A stretch of DNA of 54,753 nt from Chloroflexota bacterium (GCA_026710825.1 JAPOQH010000066.1:1-54753), one strand, 5' to 3'; positions 1 through 8,206 are shown, numbered from the stretch's first letter. Translations and numbers: made by a program. The notes: generated by a model from the letters alone, not told the origin.

Positions 1-2
1 AC

Positions 3-62
3 TGCGAGAACCAGAACGGCGACAAGACCGCCGTCGGCCAGGCCAGCGCGGTCGTCAAGTAA
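3..62 (+). CDS. C-terminal end of a possible hotdog-fold (MaoC-like) enzyme, partial
   Basis: The frame is open from the window edge to a TAA at 60-62, giving the last 19 residues of a protein that starts outside. The tail (CENQNGDKTAVGQASAVVK) has the N-Q-x-G-x-x-x-x-x-G-x-A pattern common at the end of MaoC-like hydratases and related hotdog proteins, where the final strand runs into a short valine-rich tail. Nineteen residues are too few for a firm family call. A palindromic repeat starts 14 nt after the stop. Confidence 0.4.
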   Translation, partial: CENQNGDKTAVGQASAVVK

Positions 63-75
63 GCATCCCAGCGAC

Positions 76-105
76 GTGCCGGGTCGAATGATTATTCGCC
101 CCTAC
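76..105. repeat. Degenerate copy of the GTAGGGGCG palindrome family
   Basis: The right arm ATTCGCCCCTAC (94-105) is intact, while the left arm has drifted and keeps only the inner CGAAT. The element begins 14 nt after the stop at 60-62. Better copies lie at 32217, 44615 and 49693. Confidence 0.7.
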
Positions 106-139
106 GTTGAGAACATCCCCTGGATTGGAGCAATCCCGA

Positions 140-454
140 ATGACTATGGCAAGGTCAGACTTCGGCAAAGTTGAAGTGGACATCGTCTACTGCGTGCCTT
201 GAGGCTACCACGGCCTCGCCACGTGGCTGGCGACCGAATTCTGGCGTTCCCAAAACGCCGGTGATATCGCGATCAAGATGACCCCTGCCGGCAACGGCCG
301 CTTGGAAATCTATCTCGACGGCCAGAAGATATTCGACCGCTTCGATGAAGAGGGCGATGAGTACCCCGGTTACAGCAAGGTCAACGAGCTCAAGATGGTC
401 ATCGCCGAGCGCGTCTTCGACGTCGAGGACGAGATGATGGCGGCTCGCGGCTGA
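140..454 (+). CDS. SelW/Rdx-family selenoprotein, CxxU redox motif, in-frame UGA
   Basis: Reading the TGA at 200-202 as selenocysteine gives 104 residues ending at TGA 452-454. Residues 17-23 read Y-C-V-P-U-G-Y, the CxxU redox centre of the SelW/SelT/SelH (Rdx, thioredoxin-like) family, placed after a first beta strand (VEVDIVY) as in that family. The rest fits a small Rdx domain: a helix after the motif, then strands IAIKMTP and RLEIYLDGQKIFDR. GGAG at 127-130 lies 9 nt before the ATG at 140; a second ATG at 146 is possible. Treating the TGA as a stop would leave 20 residues and discard the conserved half. The stop overlaps the next ATG (TGATG), so the pentapeptide gene is probably translationally coupled. 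Related bacterial proteins are thought to act as thiol redox proteins; the partner is unknown. selA, selB and selC must be elsewhere in the genome. Confidence 0.85.
211..236 (+). promoter_or_regulatory. Candidate bacterial SECIS hairpin after the Sec UGA
   Basis: The mRNA can fold UCGCCA (216-221) on UGGCGA (228-233) with a 6-nt apical loop CGUGGC. Three further pairs lie below a 2-nt bulge (211-213 with 234-236). The loop starts 19 nt after the UGA and has G at its second position, which agrees with the usual bacterial SECIS rules. A competing fold pairs 204-212 with 222-231. Pairing was done by eye. Confidence 0.6.
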
Positions 455-1155
455 TGGCTAACTCCGAGCACGTCGAACTAGTGCGCGCCGGCCGGGACGC
501 CTTGGCGTCGTGGCGCGCCGACAACCCCGACCAGCAACTCGACCTGCGCGTCGCCGACTTCCGCGGCGCAGACCTCGTCGGCATTGACCTCCGCGGTTCC
601 GACCTGCGCGGCGCGAACCTCAGCGATGCCCGGCTCACCAGGGCCAACTTCTCCCGCTGCGACCTGCGCGCCGCCGACTTCACCGGCTCCGACCTCTACG
701 GCGCTACCCTGTCCCAGGCGGAGATGGCCATGGTCATCCTGCGCAACGTCAACCTCTTCTGGGCCGACCTGAAGCAGTCCGACATGTCGGAGAGCATCCT
801 CCAGTGGTCCCGCCTGAATCGCGCCTCGTTCCTCAACACCAACCTGACCGCCGCCGACTGCAGCCAGACCACCGCCATCGAGGTTGATCTGCGCTCCGCC
901 AACCTCACCGATTCCGATTGGCAGGGCGCCAACCTCAACGGCGCCGACGTCAGCCGCGCGGTGATGCAGGGCGCGAACTTCGCCAACGCCAAGATCCGCG
1001 ATTCCATGTGGATCATGACCGATATGCGGGGCGCGAACTTCGACCGCGCCAGCCTCCATCGCTGCGACATGACCATGGGCAAGTGGGACGACACCACCAA
1101 TTTCCCGCCCGGATTCGATCCCACGCACATCGAGAACCGCGTCGACGACTACTGA
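454..1155 (+). CDS. Pentapeptide-repeat protein
   Basis: The 233-residue protein is built almost entirely of A(D/N)LXX-type pentapeptides from about residue 30 to 215, for example FRGAD, LVGID, LRGSD, LRGAN. These fold as a right-handed quadrilateral beta helix. Some members mimic DNA and bind gyrase, but most have no known role, and nothing here selects a target. No signal peptide is present, so it is probably cytoplasmic. The ATG overlaps the selenoprotein stop. The repetitive GC-rich sequence also opens a long antisense frame that is only a shadow. Confidence 0.85.
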   Translation: MANSEHVELVRAGRDALASWRADNPDQQLDLRVADFRGADLVGIDLRGSDLRGANLSDARLTRANFSRCDLRAADFTGSDLYGATLSQAEMAMVILRNVNLFWADLKQSDMSESILQWSRLNRASFLNTNLTAADCSQTTAIEVDLRSANLTDSDWQGANLNGADVSRAVMQGANFANAKIRDSMWIMTDMRGANFDRASLHRCDMTMGKWDDTTNFPPGFDPTHIENRVDDY

Positions 1156-1187
1156 CAAGCGCCGAGTCTCGTGCCGTAGGCATTCCG

Positions 1188-1520
1188 ATGATCACGATCG
1201 CTCCAGACACGATCACCGCGGCAGTCAGCGTCATCACCCTGTTGGTGGCGATAGGCGGTGGCATCTTTTGGCTAGGCAAGCTCACCAACCGAGTCGGTCA
1301 ACTGGAAAACCGTGTTGGACAGCTGGAAACTCGGGTTGACCAATTGGACAAGAAAGTCGACCGACTGGCGATTGATCTGCGTGAGGAAATGCGCGACCTA
1401 CGCGTCGAGCTTCTCGAAGAAATGCGCCGCGGCAACCAGCAGTTGTTGATCGCCCTGGCCAACCTCGGCCACGACGATGGCGGACAACCCGTATTCCGTG
1501 TGCCGGTGGGCGCAGAGTAA
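1188..1520 (+). CDS. Single-TM coiled-coil protein, paralogue of the 8207-8599 protein
   Basis: The protein has 110 residues. An N-terminal hydrophobic helix (about residues 9-30, with VAIGGGIFWLGKL at its end) is followed by heptads of the type NRVGQLE / TRVDQLD / KKVDRL. An acidic/basic helix then leads to a tail reading LLIALANLGHDDGGQPVFRVP. The protein at 8207-8599 has the same plan: TM helix with IGGG, heptads, LANxxH, then a PVF/P tail. The ATG at 1188 was chosen because the membrane helix starts directly after it and this matches the paralogue. The shared tail motif suggests a conserved function, which I cannot name. A small membrane-tethered trimeric or dimeric coiled coil is the most that can be inferred. 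Confidence 0.7.
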   Translation: MITIAPDTITAAVSVITLLVAIGGGIFWLGKLTNRVGQLENRVGQLETRVDQLDKKVDRLAIDLREEMRDLRVELLEEMRRGNQQLLIALANLGHDDGGQPVFRVPVGAE

Positions 1521-1538
1521 TCGTCCCGCGTTATCCGT

Positions 1539-2519
1539 ATGTCCACCATCCTGATCGCATCCCACGGCCCCGGCACCGGGAAAACCTCGGTTGCCGCCGG
1601 CCTCGCCGCCCTTATTGCGCGCGGCGGCGCTGCCGTCTCCGTCTGCAAACCTCTCTCATCCGCCGGGCGCAGCGACCCCGACGCCGTGTACTTCGCGCAG
1701 AACTTCCGCGGCGGTGTGGCCGTGGCCTCAAACGACGACTCGGCATCCCTCGATGCTGCGGCCAGCGCGGTTCGGTCTCTCTCCGGCATCAGTGAGCACA
1801 CCCTGGTCGAGGTGGCGAACCCGGTCAGCGGTTCCGGCATTGCGTCATCCACCACCGCCGGACTGGTCGAGCGGTTGTCGGCTCGGGTCATCGCCGTCTT
1901 CGGATACAACACCGCGCTCTCTGCGGTGTCCGTGTCCAGCGATGTCGCGCTCTTGGGCGACGCCCTGGCCGGCGTGGTGATCAATCAGGTTCCCCGTTAC
2001 CGCCTGGCGGCCGCCGGACGTTTGCTGGCGGAGTTGAACGCCGCCGGCGTCCGCGCCATCGCCGCCTTGCCCGAAGACCGCCCCATGCTCTCGCTGACCA
2101 TGAACCAGCTGGAGCAGCAACTGGCGGGACATTGGGAACTGGCTCCCCCTGATGGCGACGATTGGATTGACCGGTTCCTCATCGGCGGCAACATCATGGA
2201 CTCCGGCGCTGGCTATTTCGGCCGCTTTGCCCACCAGGCCGTCATCACCCGCGCCGAGCGACCCGACATCCAGATGGCCAGCCTGATGCAGAACACCCGC
2301 TGCCTCGTCCTCACCGGCGGCGCGCGTCCCACCGAGTACATCCGCGTGGAAGCGTCCAAGCGCGAAGTTCCTGTCCTGCTCGTCGATGGTGGAACCGTCG
2401 CCACCGCCGACGCCATCGGCGACCTGCTGGGTGCAGTGGTTCCCTACCATCCCCACAAAGCGGACCGCATGGCCGACCTGCTGGCCGAGCGAATCGATCT
2501 AACGACCCTATTGTCCTAA
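1539..2519 (+). CDS. BioD-like P-loop / DRTGG domain protein
   Basis: The protein has 326 residues. The N-terminal half is a dethiobiotin-synthetase-like P-loop domain with GPGTGKTS at residues 10-17 and a VCKPLSS segment. The C-terminal third (from about residue 210) resembles a DRTGG domain: VITRAERPD, then LVLTGGARPTEYI, then VPVLLVDGG. The same two modules make the N-terminal regulatory part of long phosphate acetyltransferases, but the catalytic PTA domain is absent, as in stand-alone members of COG0857. The role is probably nucleotide sensing rather than biotin synthesis, since no bio genes are near. It starts 18 nt after the preceding gene and converges on the ABM gene. Confidence 0.75.
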   Translation: MSTILIASHGPGTGKTSVAAGLAALIARGGAAVSVCKPLSSAGRSDPDAVYFAQNFRGGVAVASNDDSASLDAAASAVRSLSGISEHTLVEVANPVSGSGIASSTTAGLVERLSARVIAVFGYNTALSAVSVSSDVALLGDALAGVVINQVPRYRLAAAGRLLAELNAAGVRAIAALPEDRPMLSLTMNQLEQQLAGHWELAPPDGDDWIDRFLIGGNIMDSGAGYFGRFAHQAVITRAERPDIQMASLMQNTRCLVLTGGARPTEYIRVEASKREVPVLLVDGGTVATADAIGDLLGAVVPYHPHKADRMADLLAERIDLTTLLS

Positions 2520-2545
2520 AGCCCCCACCCCACCACGGCGCATGC

Positions 2546-2606
2546 GTAGGGGCGGTTTCAAACCCGCCCCCGTTCGTTGTTGTGGGGGCCGACAATCGTC
2601 CGCCCC
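2546..2606. repeat. Two palindromes between convergent genes (GTAGGGGCG family)
   Basis: Copy one (2546-2572) pairs GTAGGGGCGG with CCCGCCCC around TTTCAAA and lies 27 nt after the BioD/DRTGG stop. Copy two (2579-2606) pairs GTGGGGGCCGA with TCGTCCGCCCC and lies about 17 nt from the stop of the opposing ABM gene. Each convergent gene therefore has its own GC-rich hairpin. Confidence 0.7.
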
Positions 2607-2622
2607 TGTGCTCCGGACAGAT

Positions 2623-2916
2623 CTAGTCCTGCATCTCGAACCGCTCGGACTCCGCCGGCCGCGACCACAACTCGTCGGCTCCGGCCATCGCCACCGCCCG
2701 CTCTGGGCTGGCCCGCCACGCGTCGTAGATCTCGTTGCTGTCCCACGTCACCAGCGTGGAAATCTTCGTTGGGTCAGCAAGCGAGATGAACGTCTGCCGC
2801 GCCCCGAATCCCGGCGCCTTGCTCTGCGCCAGGCCGTTGCCCTCCAGCAGCGCCTTCGCCTCCTCGACCTTGTCCTCTTTGGCCCAGTGGTGCGTCAATA
2901 CGCCGATCATTGCCAT
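2623..2916 (-). CDS. Antibiotic biosynthesis monooxygenase (ABM) domain protein
   Basis: The protein has 97 residues, the usual size for a one-domain ABM ferredoxin-like dimer. It starts MAMIGVLTHHWAK, a typical first strand, and has the helix EDKVEEAKALLEG and the W-D-S-x-E-x-Y-x-A-W-R segment near the end of the domain. Members are cofactor-free monooxygenases or heme-degrading enzymes, and many are uncharacterised; the substrate cannot be read here. AAGGAGGA lies about 9 nt before the ATG, so the start is well supported. It is a single gene facing its left neighbour. Confidence 0.75.
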   Translation of the reverse strand: MAMIGVLTHHWAKEDKVEEAKALLEGNGLAQSKAPGFGARQTFISLADPTKISTLVTWDSNEIYDAWRASPERAVAMAGADELWSRPAESERFEMQD

Positions 2917-3023
2917 CGTGCTGTCCTCCTTGTCCTCGTGCGTGACCGGTTGTCATTGCCGGCATGTGTCTCCGGCAGATGACAATCTCGTTGGCGTGAA
3001 AATGCTGCCGACAGTTGGCCGCG

Positions 3024-4334
3024 TCAGCGGCGACTCCAGGGCAACTGCAGCCGTAGCCTGAGGCCCTCCTCGCGCACGTGCAGCACCTTGCCCAGCACGT
3101 ATGCCACCAGCGCCGCCACGATGCTGAGCACCGCTCCCATCTTGCCCGGCTCCTGGAAGGGCGAATCGCCCGGGAACGCCTTGCCGGCCACGAACAGCGC
3201 CACCGTCAGGCCCAGTCCCGCAATCACTCCCGTCACCACCAGGTGCCGTATCCCCATCCCATCCGGCAGCGGGAATCCGATCCGCGCGGCCGCCCACGAG
3301 AACAGCGCCACGCCGATGCCCTTGCCCACGATCAGCGATACCAGCACCATCAGCGTCACCAATCCGATGCTGGAGAATGCCACGCCGGCGTTGGCGAACG
3401 CGAAGAAGAACAGTCCGAAGTCCACGAACATCTTCAGGTGGTGCTCGAACTGCTCCAGCACGCTGTGTCCCTCGTGGTGCGAATCCGTAGCGCGTGGATG
3501 GGGAGCCGACACCGATTCGTGGTCATGATCGTGCTCTTCATCCGTCGCGGAATGATGGGGCGCGCTGGGCATGAAGGGCACGATGGGCGCCAATGCCAAT
3601 GCCGGCTCCACTCCCGCTCCGGCCAGCCCGACCCACGAGAGTGATCCGCCGGTCAGGATGTACACCGGCCACCAGCGCACCCGCAATTTGCGCAAGATGA
3701 ACACAACCGCCATTCCACCCACCGTCGCCAGCAGCCAGAGCGGTTCCACCGGGTGGTGCGGGTCCGGGTAGAACACCGCGATGATCACCAGCCCGATCGC
3801 ATCATCCACCACCGCCAGCAACAGCAGGAAGTTCACCGCCGGATGCAGCGGCCCGAACACCACCCGCGCCACCAGCCACGCCAGCGCAATATCCGTGGCC
3901 GTGGGAATCGCCCAGCCGTTGGCCACCGCGCCGAAAACCTCCGTGCCTCCGTAGAATATCCACGCCATCGCGAAGTACAGGCCAACCGGCCCGAACACTC
4001 CGCCCAGCGTTCCCACCAGCGGGTTGATGGCCCGGCGCAACGGGTTCAGCACCCCGCCGGGCAGCGTCGATTCCGTGATTTCCTTGGCGGCGATGCCAAA
4101 GAAAAGGCACATGAACATCCCGTTGATGATGAAATGGAGCGTCAGCGGATGCCCGAACACGTAGGCATGGTCGCCCAGGGGGTGGAAATCGACCACCACC
4201 TCGTACCAGTGTTGGTTGACGTTGGCCGCCACCAAACCCAGGATCACGCCGGCAATCAGCGGCAAGGAAAACTCCTGCAGGAAATTTATCGCTTGAAGTA
4301 TTGGGTTCGTTCGTTGCGCGTTATTGGCATGCAT
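3024..4334 (-). CDS. nhaA: Na+/H+ antiporter NhaA with a histidine-rich loop
   Basis: The protein has 436 residues, longer than the roughly 390 of E. coli NhaA. The core matches throughout: TATDIALAW holds the Asp equivalent to E. coli D133 (D148 here), and LLLAVVDDAIGL holds the ion-binding Asp pair (D177-D178, equivalent to D163-D164). The C-terminal half keeps VDFGLFFFAFANAGV. The extra length comes from a loop at about residues 258-299 with roughly a dozen His plus Asp/Glu, before the helix that begins KMFVDFG. It exchanges protons for Na+ or Li+ across the inner membrane. The His-rich loop could bind metal or sense pH, which is inference. No clear ribosome site precedes the ATG. Confidence 0.93.
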   Translation of the reverse strand: MHANNAQRTNPILQAINFLQEFSLPLIAGVILGLVAANVNQHWYEVVVDFHPLGDHAYVFGHPLTLHFIINGMFMCLFFGIAAKEITESTLPGGVLNPLRRAINPLVGTLGGVFGPVGLYFAMAWIFYGGTEVFGAVANGWAIPTATDIALAWLVARVVFGPLHPAVNFLLLLAVVDDAIGLVIIAVFYPDPHHPVEPLWLLATVGGMAVVFILRKLRVRWWPVYILTGGSLSWVGLAGAGVEPALALAPIVPFMPSAPHHSATDEEHDHDHESVSAPHPRATDSHHEGHSVLEQFEHHLKMFVDFGLFFFAFANAGVAFSSIGLVTLMVLVSLIVGKGIGVALFSWAAARIGFPLPDGMGIRHLVVTGVIAGLGLTVALFVAGKAFPGDSPFQEPGKMGAVLSIVAALVAYVLGKVLHVREEGLRLRLQLPWSRR

Positions 4335-4467
4335 GAGTCATGTGACGCGATAATCGCAAAGTGCGTTACGTCGGCGGCAATATTACCACCAATCCTTGTC
4401 CGGGAGACTAATCAGATGGTTGCGGAATTCGGCATTTGCCGGCGCGCCGTAACTGACGCGGCTCCAA

Positions 4468-5280
4468 TCAGGTGCTCTGCTGCCAGCAATCAAATGCAAC
4501 CGACACCGGCCCGTCGTACACCGTCCGCGCCTCGGCCGCCAGCGGCTCGGAATCCAGGTGGTATGCGTTGTCGATATGCGTCAGCGTCAACGCCTGCACT
4601 CCAGCCATCTGCGCAATCCGAGCCGCTTCTGCTGCCGTCGAATGCGCAGTCTCATCCGCCCGATGCCTCTCGGCCTCAACGCACAAGGCCTCGTGGATCA
4701 ACAGCGTCGCGCCCTCCGCCAGTTCCGCCAGCGATGGGCACCACCTGGTGTCACCCGAGAACACCACGGCGTGCTCGCCCGATTCCACCCGCCATGCCAT
4801 CGCGCCGCCGATGTGATCAACGGGAGCGCACTTGGCCCGCACCGTTTCGGTCAACTGCACCCACTGGCCCGTCTCGGTCGGCTGCAGCGTGAATACCAGC
4901 CGACCATCCCGTCGCCGCACTCCGTCCGGGTCCACGGTCAGTCCCCGCGTCGGGTACGCCAGCAGCGTTGCAATATCCGATGTGGCGCGCTCGGAGCCAT
5001 ACACCTGCATCGGCTGCTCCGCCGGATTGCGCCGGCTGCGCTGCATCTCGATGTGCGGCAGCCCCTCGCAGTGGTCGGGGTGGCTGTGGCTCAGCAGGCA
5101 GTGGTCGAACTCCGTGGGCGATATGCCAAGACGCTCGCTGTGCTGCAATACAGTGTTGCCTGATGCCGCATCCAGCAGTATCCGCTCTCCGCCGGGGCAT
5201 TCCAGGACCATGGCGGTATGTCCGCGCAGGGTGCTGCCACCCGACCCTGTCCCCAGATAACTAACCGTAAATCCTGCCAT
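4468..5280 (-). CDS. MBL-fold metallohydrolase, RNase Z / arylsulfatase-like
   Basis: From the ATG at 5280 the protein has 270 residues. LLSHSHPDH (HxHxDH at residues 65-70) is the zinc-binding motif of the metallo-beta-lactamase fold. Further ligands are visible in PVDHIGG, VVFSGDT and a late TLTHI. The first strand and loop (SYLGTGSGG) and the SGDT segment resemble the RNase Z / phosphodiesterase branch. A free-standing hydrolase of this kind could act on tRNA 3' ends, sulfate esters or cyclic nucleotides; the sequence does not decide. An upstream in-frame TTG at 5298 is possible, but the ATG gives the expected start next to the first strand and has GGGGGA 10 nt before it. Confidence 0.8.
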   Translation of the reverse strand: MAGFTVSYLGTGSGGSTLRGHTAMVLECPGGERILLDAASGNTVLQHSERLGISPTEFDHCLLSHSHPDHCEGLPHIEMQRSRRNPAEQPMQVYGSERATSDIATLLAYPTRGLTVDPDGVRRRDGRLVFTLQPTETGQWVQLTETVRAKCAPVDHIGGAMAWRVESGEHAVVFSGDTRWCPSLAELAEGATLLIHEALCVEAERHRADETAHSTAAEAARIAQMAGVQALTLTHIDNAYHLDSEPLAAEARTVYDGPVSVAFDCWQQST

Positions 5281-5300
5281 CTCCAATCCATCCCCCAATC

Positions 5301-5340
5301 AAATCAGAAAATCCCGTGCATCTTGTCCATCGATGTAAGA
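5301..5340. repeat. Copy of the AAATCAGAAAA / CCTGTGCATCC repeat
   Basis: This stretch begins AAATCAGAAAATCC and continues with GTGCATCTTGTCCATC. It resembles 53251-53294, which follows a TCAGAAAAACATCC, and the block at 51158-51206. It ends 8 nt from the stop of the dehydrogenase gene (minus strand). Confidence 0.5.
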
Positions 5341-5347
5341 AGACCGG

Positions 5348-6349
5348 TTACCCCAGCGGAACCCGCGAGTGCGGCAAAACCGCCGGATTCACCAGGAACT
5401 CCGGCATCCTGCCCTGCAGCACATCCACGGTCGCCCGGGCCGTCCGGACCTCAAGCTCCAGCACCGACTGCTGCGACAGGAACGCCACGTGCGGCGTGAC
5501 GATCACGTTGTCCATCGCAAATATCGGGTGGTCCGCCGGCGGCGCAGCCGACTCCATCACATCCAGACCCGCCCCGGCGATGCTCCCGTTTTGCAGAGCG
5601 GCGACCAGCGCCGGCTCGTCCACGATGGGCCCGCGCGCACAGTTGATCAGGTACGCCGACGGGCGCATCAGCCCGAACGCCCGCTCGCCCATCAGCCCGC
5701 GCGTCTCGTCGTTCAGCGGCGTGTGCACCGTGACATAATCAGATGCCGCCAGCAACTCGTCCAGCGACGCCGCGCTCACCCCGTCCGGCAGATCGGCATC
5801 CGCCGGCAGGTACGGATCAAACGCCAGCACCGTCAGCCCGAACGCCAGCGCCTTGTCCGCCACCGCGCGCCCGATGCGTCCAAACCCGAGGATGCCGATG
5901 GTCTGGCCCCGCAGTCGCGTCAACGGGTGCGGCGATGGCGTGCCCTCCCAGCGGCCCGCCTTGGCGACACCGTCGTAGAAACCCACCTGCCGGTTCCACG
6001 TCAGCAGCAGCGCCATCACGTGGTCGCTCACCTCATCCACGCAGTAGTCGGGCACGTAGGTCACGGGGATGCCCAACTCCGTCGCCACGTCCACCGCGAT
6101 GTTATCCACGCCCACGCCGTACCGACTGATGCACCGGCATCGTTCGGCCGCCCGCACCACCGCCGGCGTAACCTGCGCGAAGCACGTCATGATCGCGTCG
6201 CAATCCACCGCCAGCGCAGCCAGCGTCCCCTCCGACCCGTCCGGCGCCTCCACCACCTCAACCCCATCGCCCAACCCTTCAACCAAAACCTCCCGCTCAG
6301 GAGCGGTGGACGGCCAAACAAAATCGGTAATCAATATGCGGGTGGGCAT
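5348..6349 (-). CDS. D-2-hydroxyacid dehydrogenase (CtBP / phosphoglycerate dehydrogenase type)
   Basis: From the ATG at 6349 the protein has 333 residues, normal for the family. The Rossmann motif GFGRIG is at 155-160. The catalytic triad is visible: R239 in NCARGP, E266 in LDVMESA and H287 in TPHVAF. The regular DNVIVTPH segment follows the catalytic Glu. It reduces a 2-keto acid with NAD(P)H, or the reverse, in the cytoplasm. The family gives the reaction type but not the substrate, and phosphoglycerate or a sugar acid are both possible. The frame is open for 41 more codons upstream, but that stretch has low-complexity content and no family match. Confidence 0.85.
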   Translation of the reverse strand: MPTRILITDFVWPSTAPEREVLVEGLGDGVEVVEAPDGSEGTLAALAVDCDAIMTCFAQVTPAVVRAAERCRCISRYGVGVDNIAVDVATELGIPVTYVPDYCVDEVSDHVMALLLTWNRQVGFYDGVAKAGRWEGTPSPHPLTRLRGQTIGILGFGRIGRAVADKALAFGLTVLAFDPYLPADADLPDGVSAASLDELLAASDYVTVHTPLNDETRGLMGERAFGLMRPSAYLINCARGPIVDEPALVAALQNGSIAGAGLDVMESAAPPADHPIFAMDNVIVTPHVAFLSQQSVLELEVRTARATVDVLQGRMPEFLVNPAVLPHSRVPLG

Positions 6350-6488
6350 CAGCGGTTCCGGCGGGACGATTGCGGCGGAACGATTATAGCGGAGAAAAGT
6401 ACATACCGGGCCCTGCAACCAAAAACGCAAGTTTGGGTTGTTGTTCCCGACAGCATACGATAGTTGGGTCATTGGCGTACGGCTGGGT

Positions 6489-7406
6489 TTAGTTTGTCTC
6501 TTCGGAAACGTGTCGATCCACTGGCACGAAAATCCATCCTTCGCCCAGTAAGTATTCGCTCATAGTTTCCGTATATTCGGGAATACACATCTGTTCGACG
6601 ACGCGGGCAAGTTCTTTCCCTGCAAGTGTGAACATTACCCCATCGACATTCAGCATTTCTGCCGTCGGATCAACGTTGTCCACAAATTGTATAAACCAGG
6701 TCGATCCTTGATGCTGTACATGAACCCCTGCTTTCGCTAATGCTACAGGTGTACCGTGATAGATCCTGACATCTCCGACGATGAGTCGATGGTGAGCCAG
6801 GTTCATGAGAACGCCGAAAGACAATCCGAAGGGCTGGAGCGCGTTTTGTCCCAGGGCACCGCACGATACGACAGTCATGACTTCCCCTTGCAAATCGTAG
6901 AGAGCCGCCGAGCACAGAATCTGAAACTCCTCCGCGCGTTCCTTCGTCATGTCCCTCGCAACCGACATGGTGTCGTTGGATACACTGCCCGGGGATTCCA
7001 ATTCCCCTTTCAGCAGTTGTGCCCATAGGGTTTGCAGAGTTTCATCGGATACGTTGCTGGCTTCCGATGCCCACCTCCGCCCAAACTCAGGGTTGAATTT
7101 GGACAAATTCACCTTCGACCAATCAGTCGCTACGTCTGTCTTTCGCAGAGTGTTTAGTGTGTTGGTGGCAATTCGTTCGATTTCCTTTTCGTTGGCGTCG
7201 GCGTACGCGTCATACTCCAACATCCGGCCACGATAACGAAAGTTATCGTTTCCAGATTGCAACCTGCGTTCGATAAACTCTTGCTCAGCTTCCAGAATGT
7301 TTCTGTCTTGCCCGCCTCTTATCAACATCCCAAGAGATGCAAAAATCCCAGGTGCCAGTGCACGGATTCCAGGAGATGCCTCATCAACGATCTTCAACTC
7401 ATCCAA
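6489..7406 (-). CDS. DUF2806 domain protein, atypical base composition
   Basis: The protein has about 305 residues. The central part (about residues 90-170) carries the signature of DUF2806: FNPEFGRRWASEASNVSD, then TLWAQLLKGE, then SPGSVSNDTM. The family is uncharacterised. The start was set at a TTG at 7406, giving LDELKIVDE as N terminus, because AGGAG lies 8 nt upstream on that strand; no ATG fits the frame. The gene is visibly richer in A+T than both neighbours, which suggests horizontal acquisition. It is divergent from the 7516 gene and faces no partner. A cytoplasmic location is likely because no signal or TM helix is seen. Confidence 0.7.
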   Translation of the reverse strand: MDELKIVDEASPGIRALAPGIFASLGMLIRGGQDRNILEAEQEFIERRLQSGNDNFRYRGRMLEYDAYADANEKEIERIATNTLNTLRKTDVATDWSKVNLSKFNPEFGRRWASEASNVSDETLQTLWAQLLKGELESPGSVSNDTMSVARDMTKERAEEFQILCSAALYDLQGEVMTVVSCGALGQNALQPFGLSFGVLMNLAHHRLIVGDVRIYHGTPVALAKAGVHVQHQGSTWFIQFVDNVDPTAEMLNVDGVMFTLAGKELARVVEQMCIPEYTETMSEYLLGEGWIFVPVDRHVSEETN

Positions 7407-7515
7407 TTGGCCTACTCCTGTGCTGTATAGTTCCAATCATGTCGACGTGGCCTACTACGCCATTATACTTTGGGGCGGTACCCAATCTTGTCGTAACAAA
7501 CTTGGGAGCAACCTG

Positions 7516-8163
7516 ATGTCCATTCGCTACGGCGTGAGCCTGCTCACCGATCCTGACTTCACCGCCCGCGCCTACCGCGCGCGTCAACTAATCTGCGGCC
7601 AGTACGCCTGCTGGGCCGCCGAGATGCACATGCTCCACATGCCCATGTCCGACTATTTCCCGTTGGACACCGACGAGGCCGGCATGGTGGAGGCGCAATT
7701 GGCCGGCGAGGTCGAACGCCTCGCGGACCGCTACCGCCGCGTGTCGCCGCGCTTCCCCCTTTTCAACCGCGGCATCACCACCACACGCGAGACCGAGACC
7801 GACGGCAACATCTGGCTCGACTTCTCGCCCGAGGTGGTCAACGAGTCCCTGTACCGCTTGCAGGCCATGGTCGCCGACCTCCTGGAGCGCAACCCGTCCG
7901 TTGGCGGTCCCCGTCGCGTCTACGGCCCCGATTTCCCGCCGCAGATCCCGTTGATGTCCCACGCCGACCTGCCCGACTCCGTGTTCGACGGCGCCCTCGA
8001 TTTCGCCCGCTCCGTCACCGATGAGCTGAAGGTCTCCCAGATCACCCGCTCCTGGCGTCTCGCCCTCACTCGCTTCGAGTCCAACGCCGCCGGCGACGAC
8101 TGGTCCAACGGACGCTGGGCCACCGACCTCTCCTGGCGGGCCATCGGCAGCTACAGCCTATGA
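7516..8163 (+). CDS. Conserved hypothetical, possible divergent 2H-phosphoesterase fold
   Basis: The protein has 215 residues. GGGAG lies 7 nt before the ATG at 7516; the longer upstream frame has a different composition and was dropped. The order of elements recalls LigT / 2'-5' RNA ligase-like proteins: a first strand YGVSLLTDP, a helix, MHMLHMPMSDYF where the first HxS/T motif would sit, a second half with QIPLMSHADL, then RSWRLALTRFES. Neither position is a canonical HxT/S, so catalysis is doubtful and the resemblance is weak. No function is assigned. Confidence 0.5.
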   Translation: MSIRYGVSLLTDPDFTARAYRARQLICGQYACWAAEMHMLHMPMSDYFPLDTDEAGMVEAQLAGEVERLADRYRRVSPRFPLFNRGITTTRETETDGNIWLDFSPEVVNESLYRLQAMVADLLERNPSVGGPRRVYGPDFPPQIPLMSHADLPDSVFDGALDFARSVTDELKVSQITRSWRLALTRFESNAAGDDWSNGRWATDLSWRAIGSYSL

Positions 8164-8206
8164 CCCGATTGTGCTATCAGCAGCGGGATTAGCGCTAAAC
8201 GGACGA

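Noticed and set aside
200..202. TGA as tryptophan (alternative genetic code) rather than selenocysteine
   Set aside because: TGA ends several normal-length genes in this window, and CxxU fits the SelW family at this exact position.
478..1158. Long open frame antisense to the pentapeptide gene
   Set aside because: It mirrors the repetitive GC-rich coding strand, has no ribosome site and shows no family pattern.
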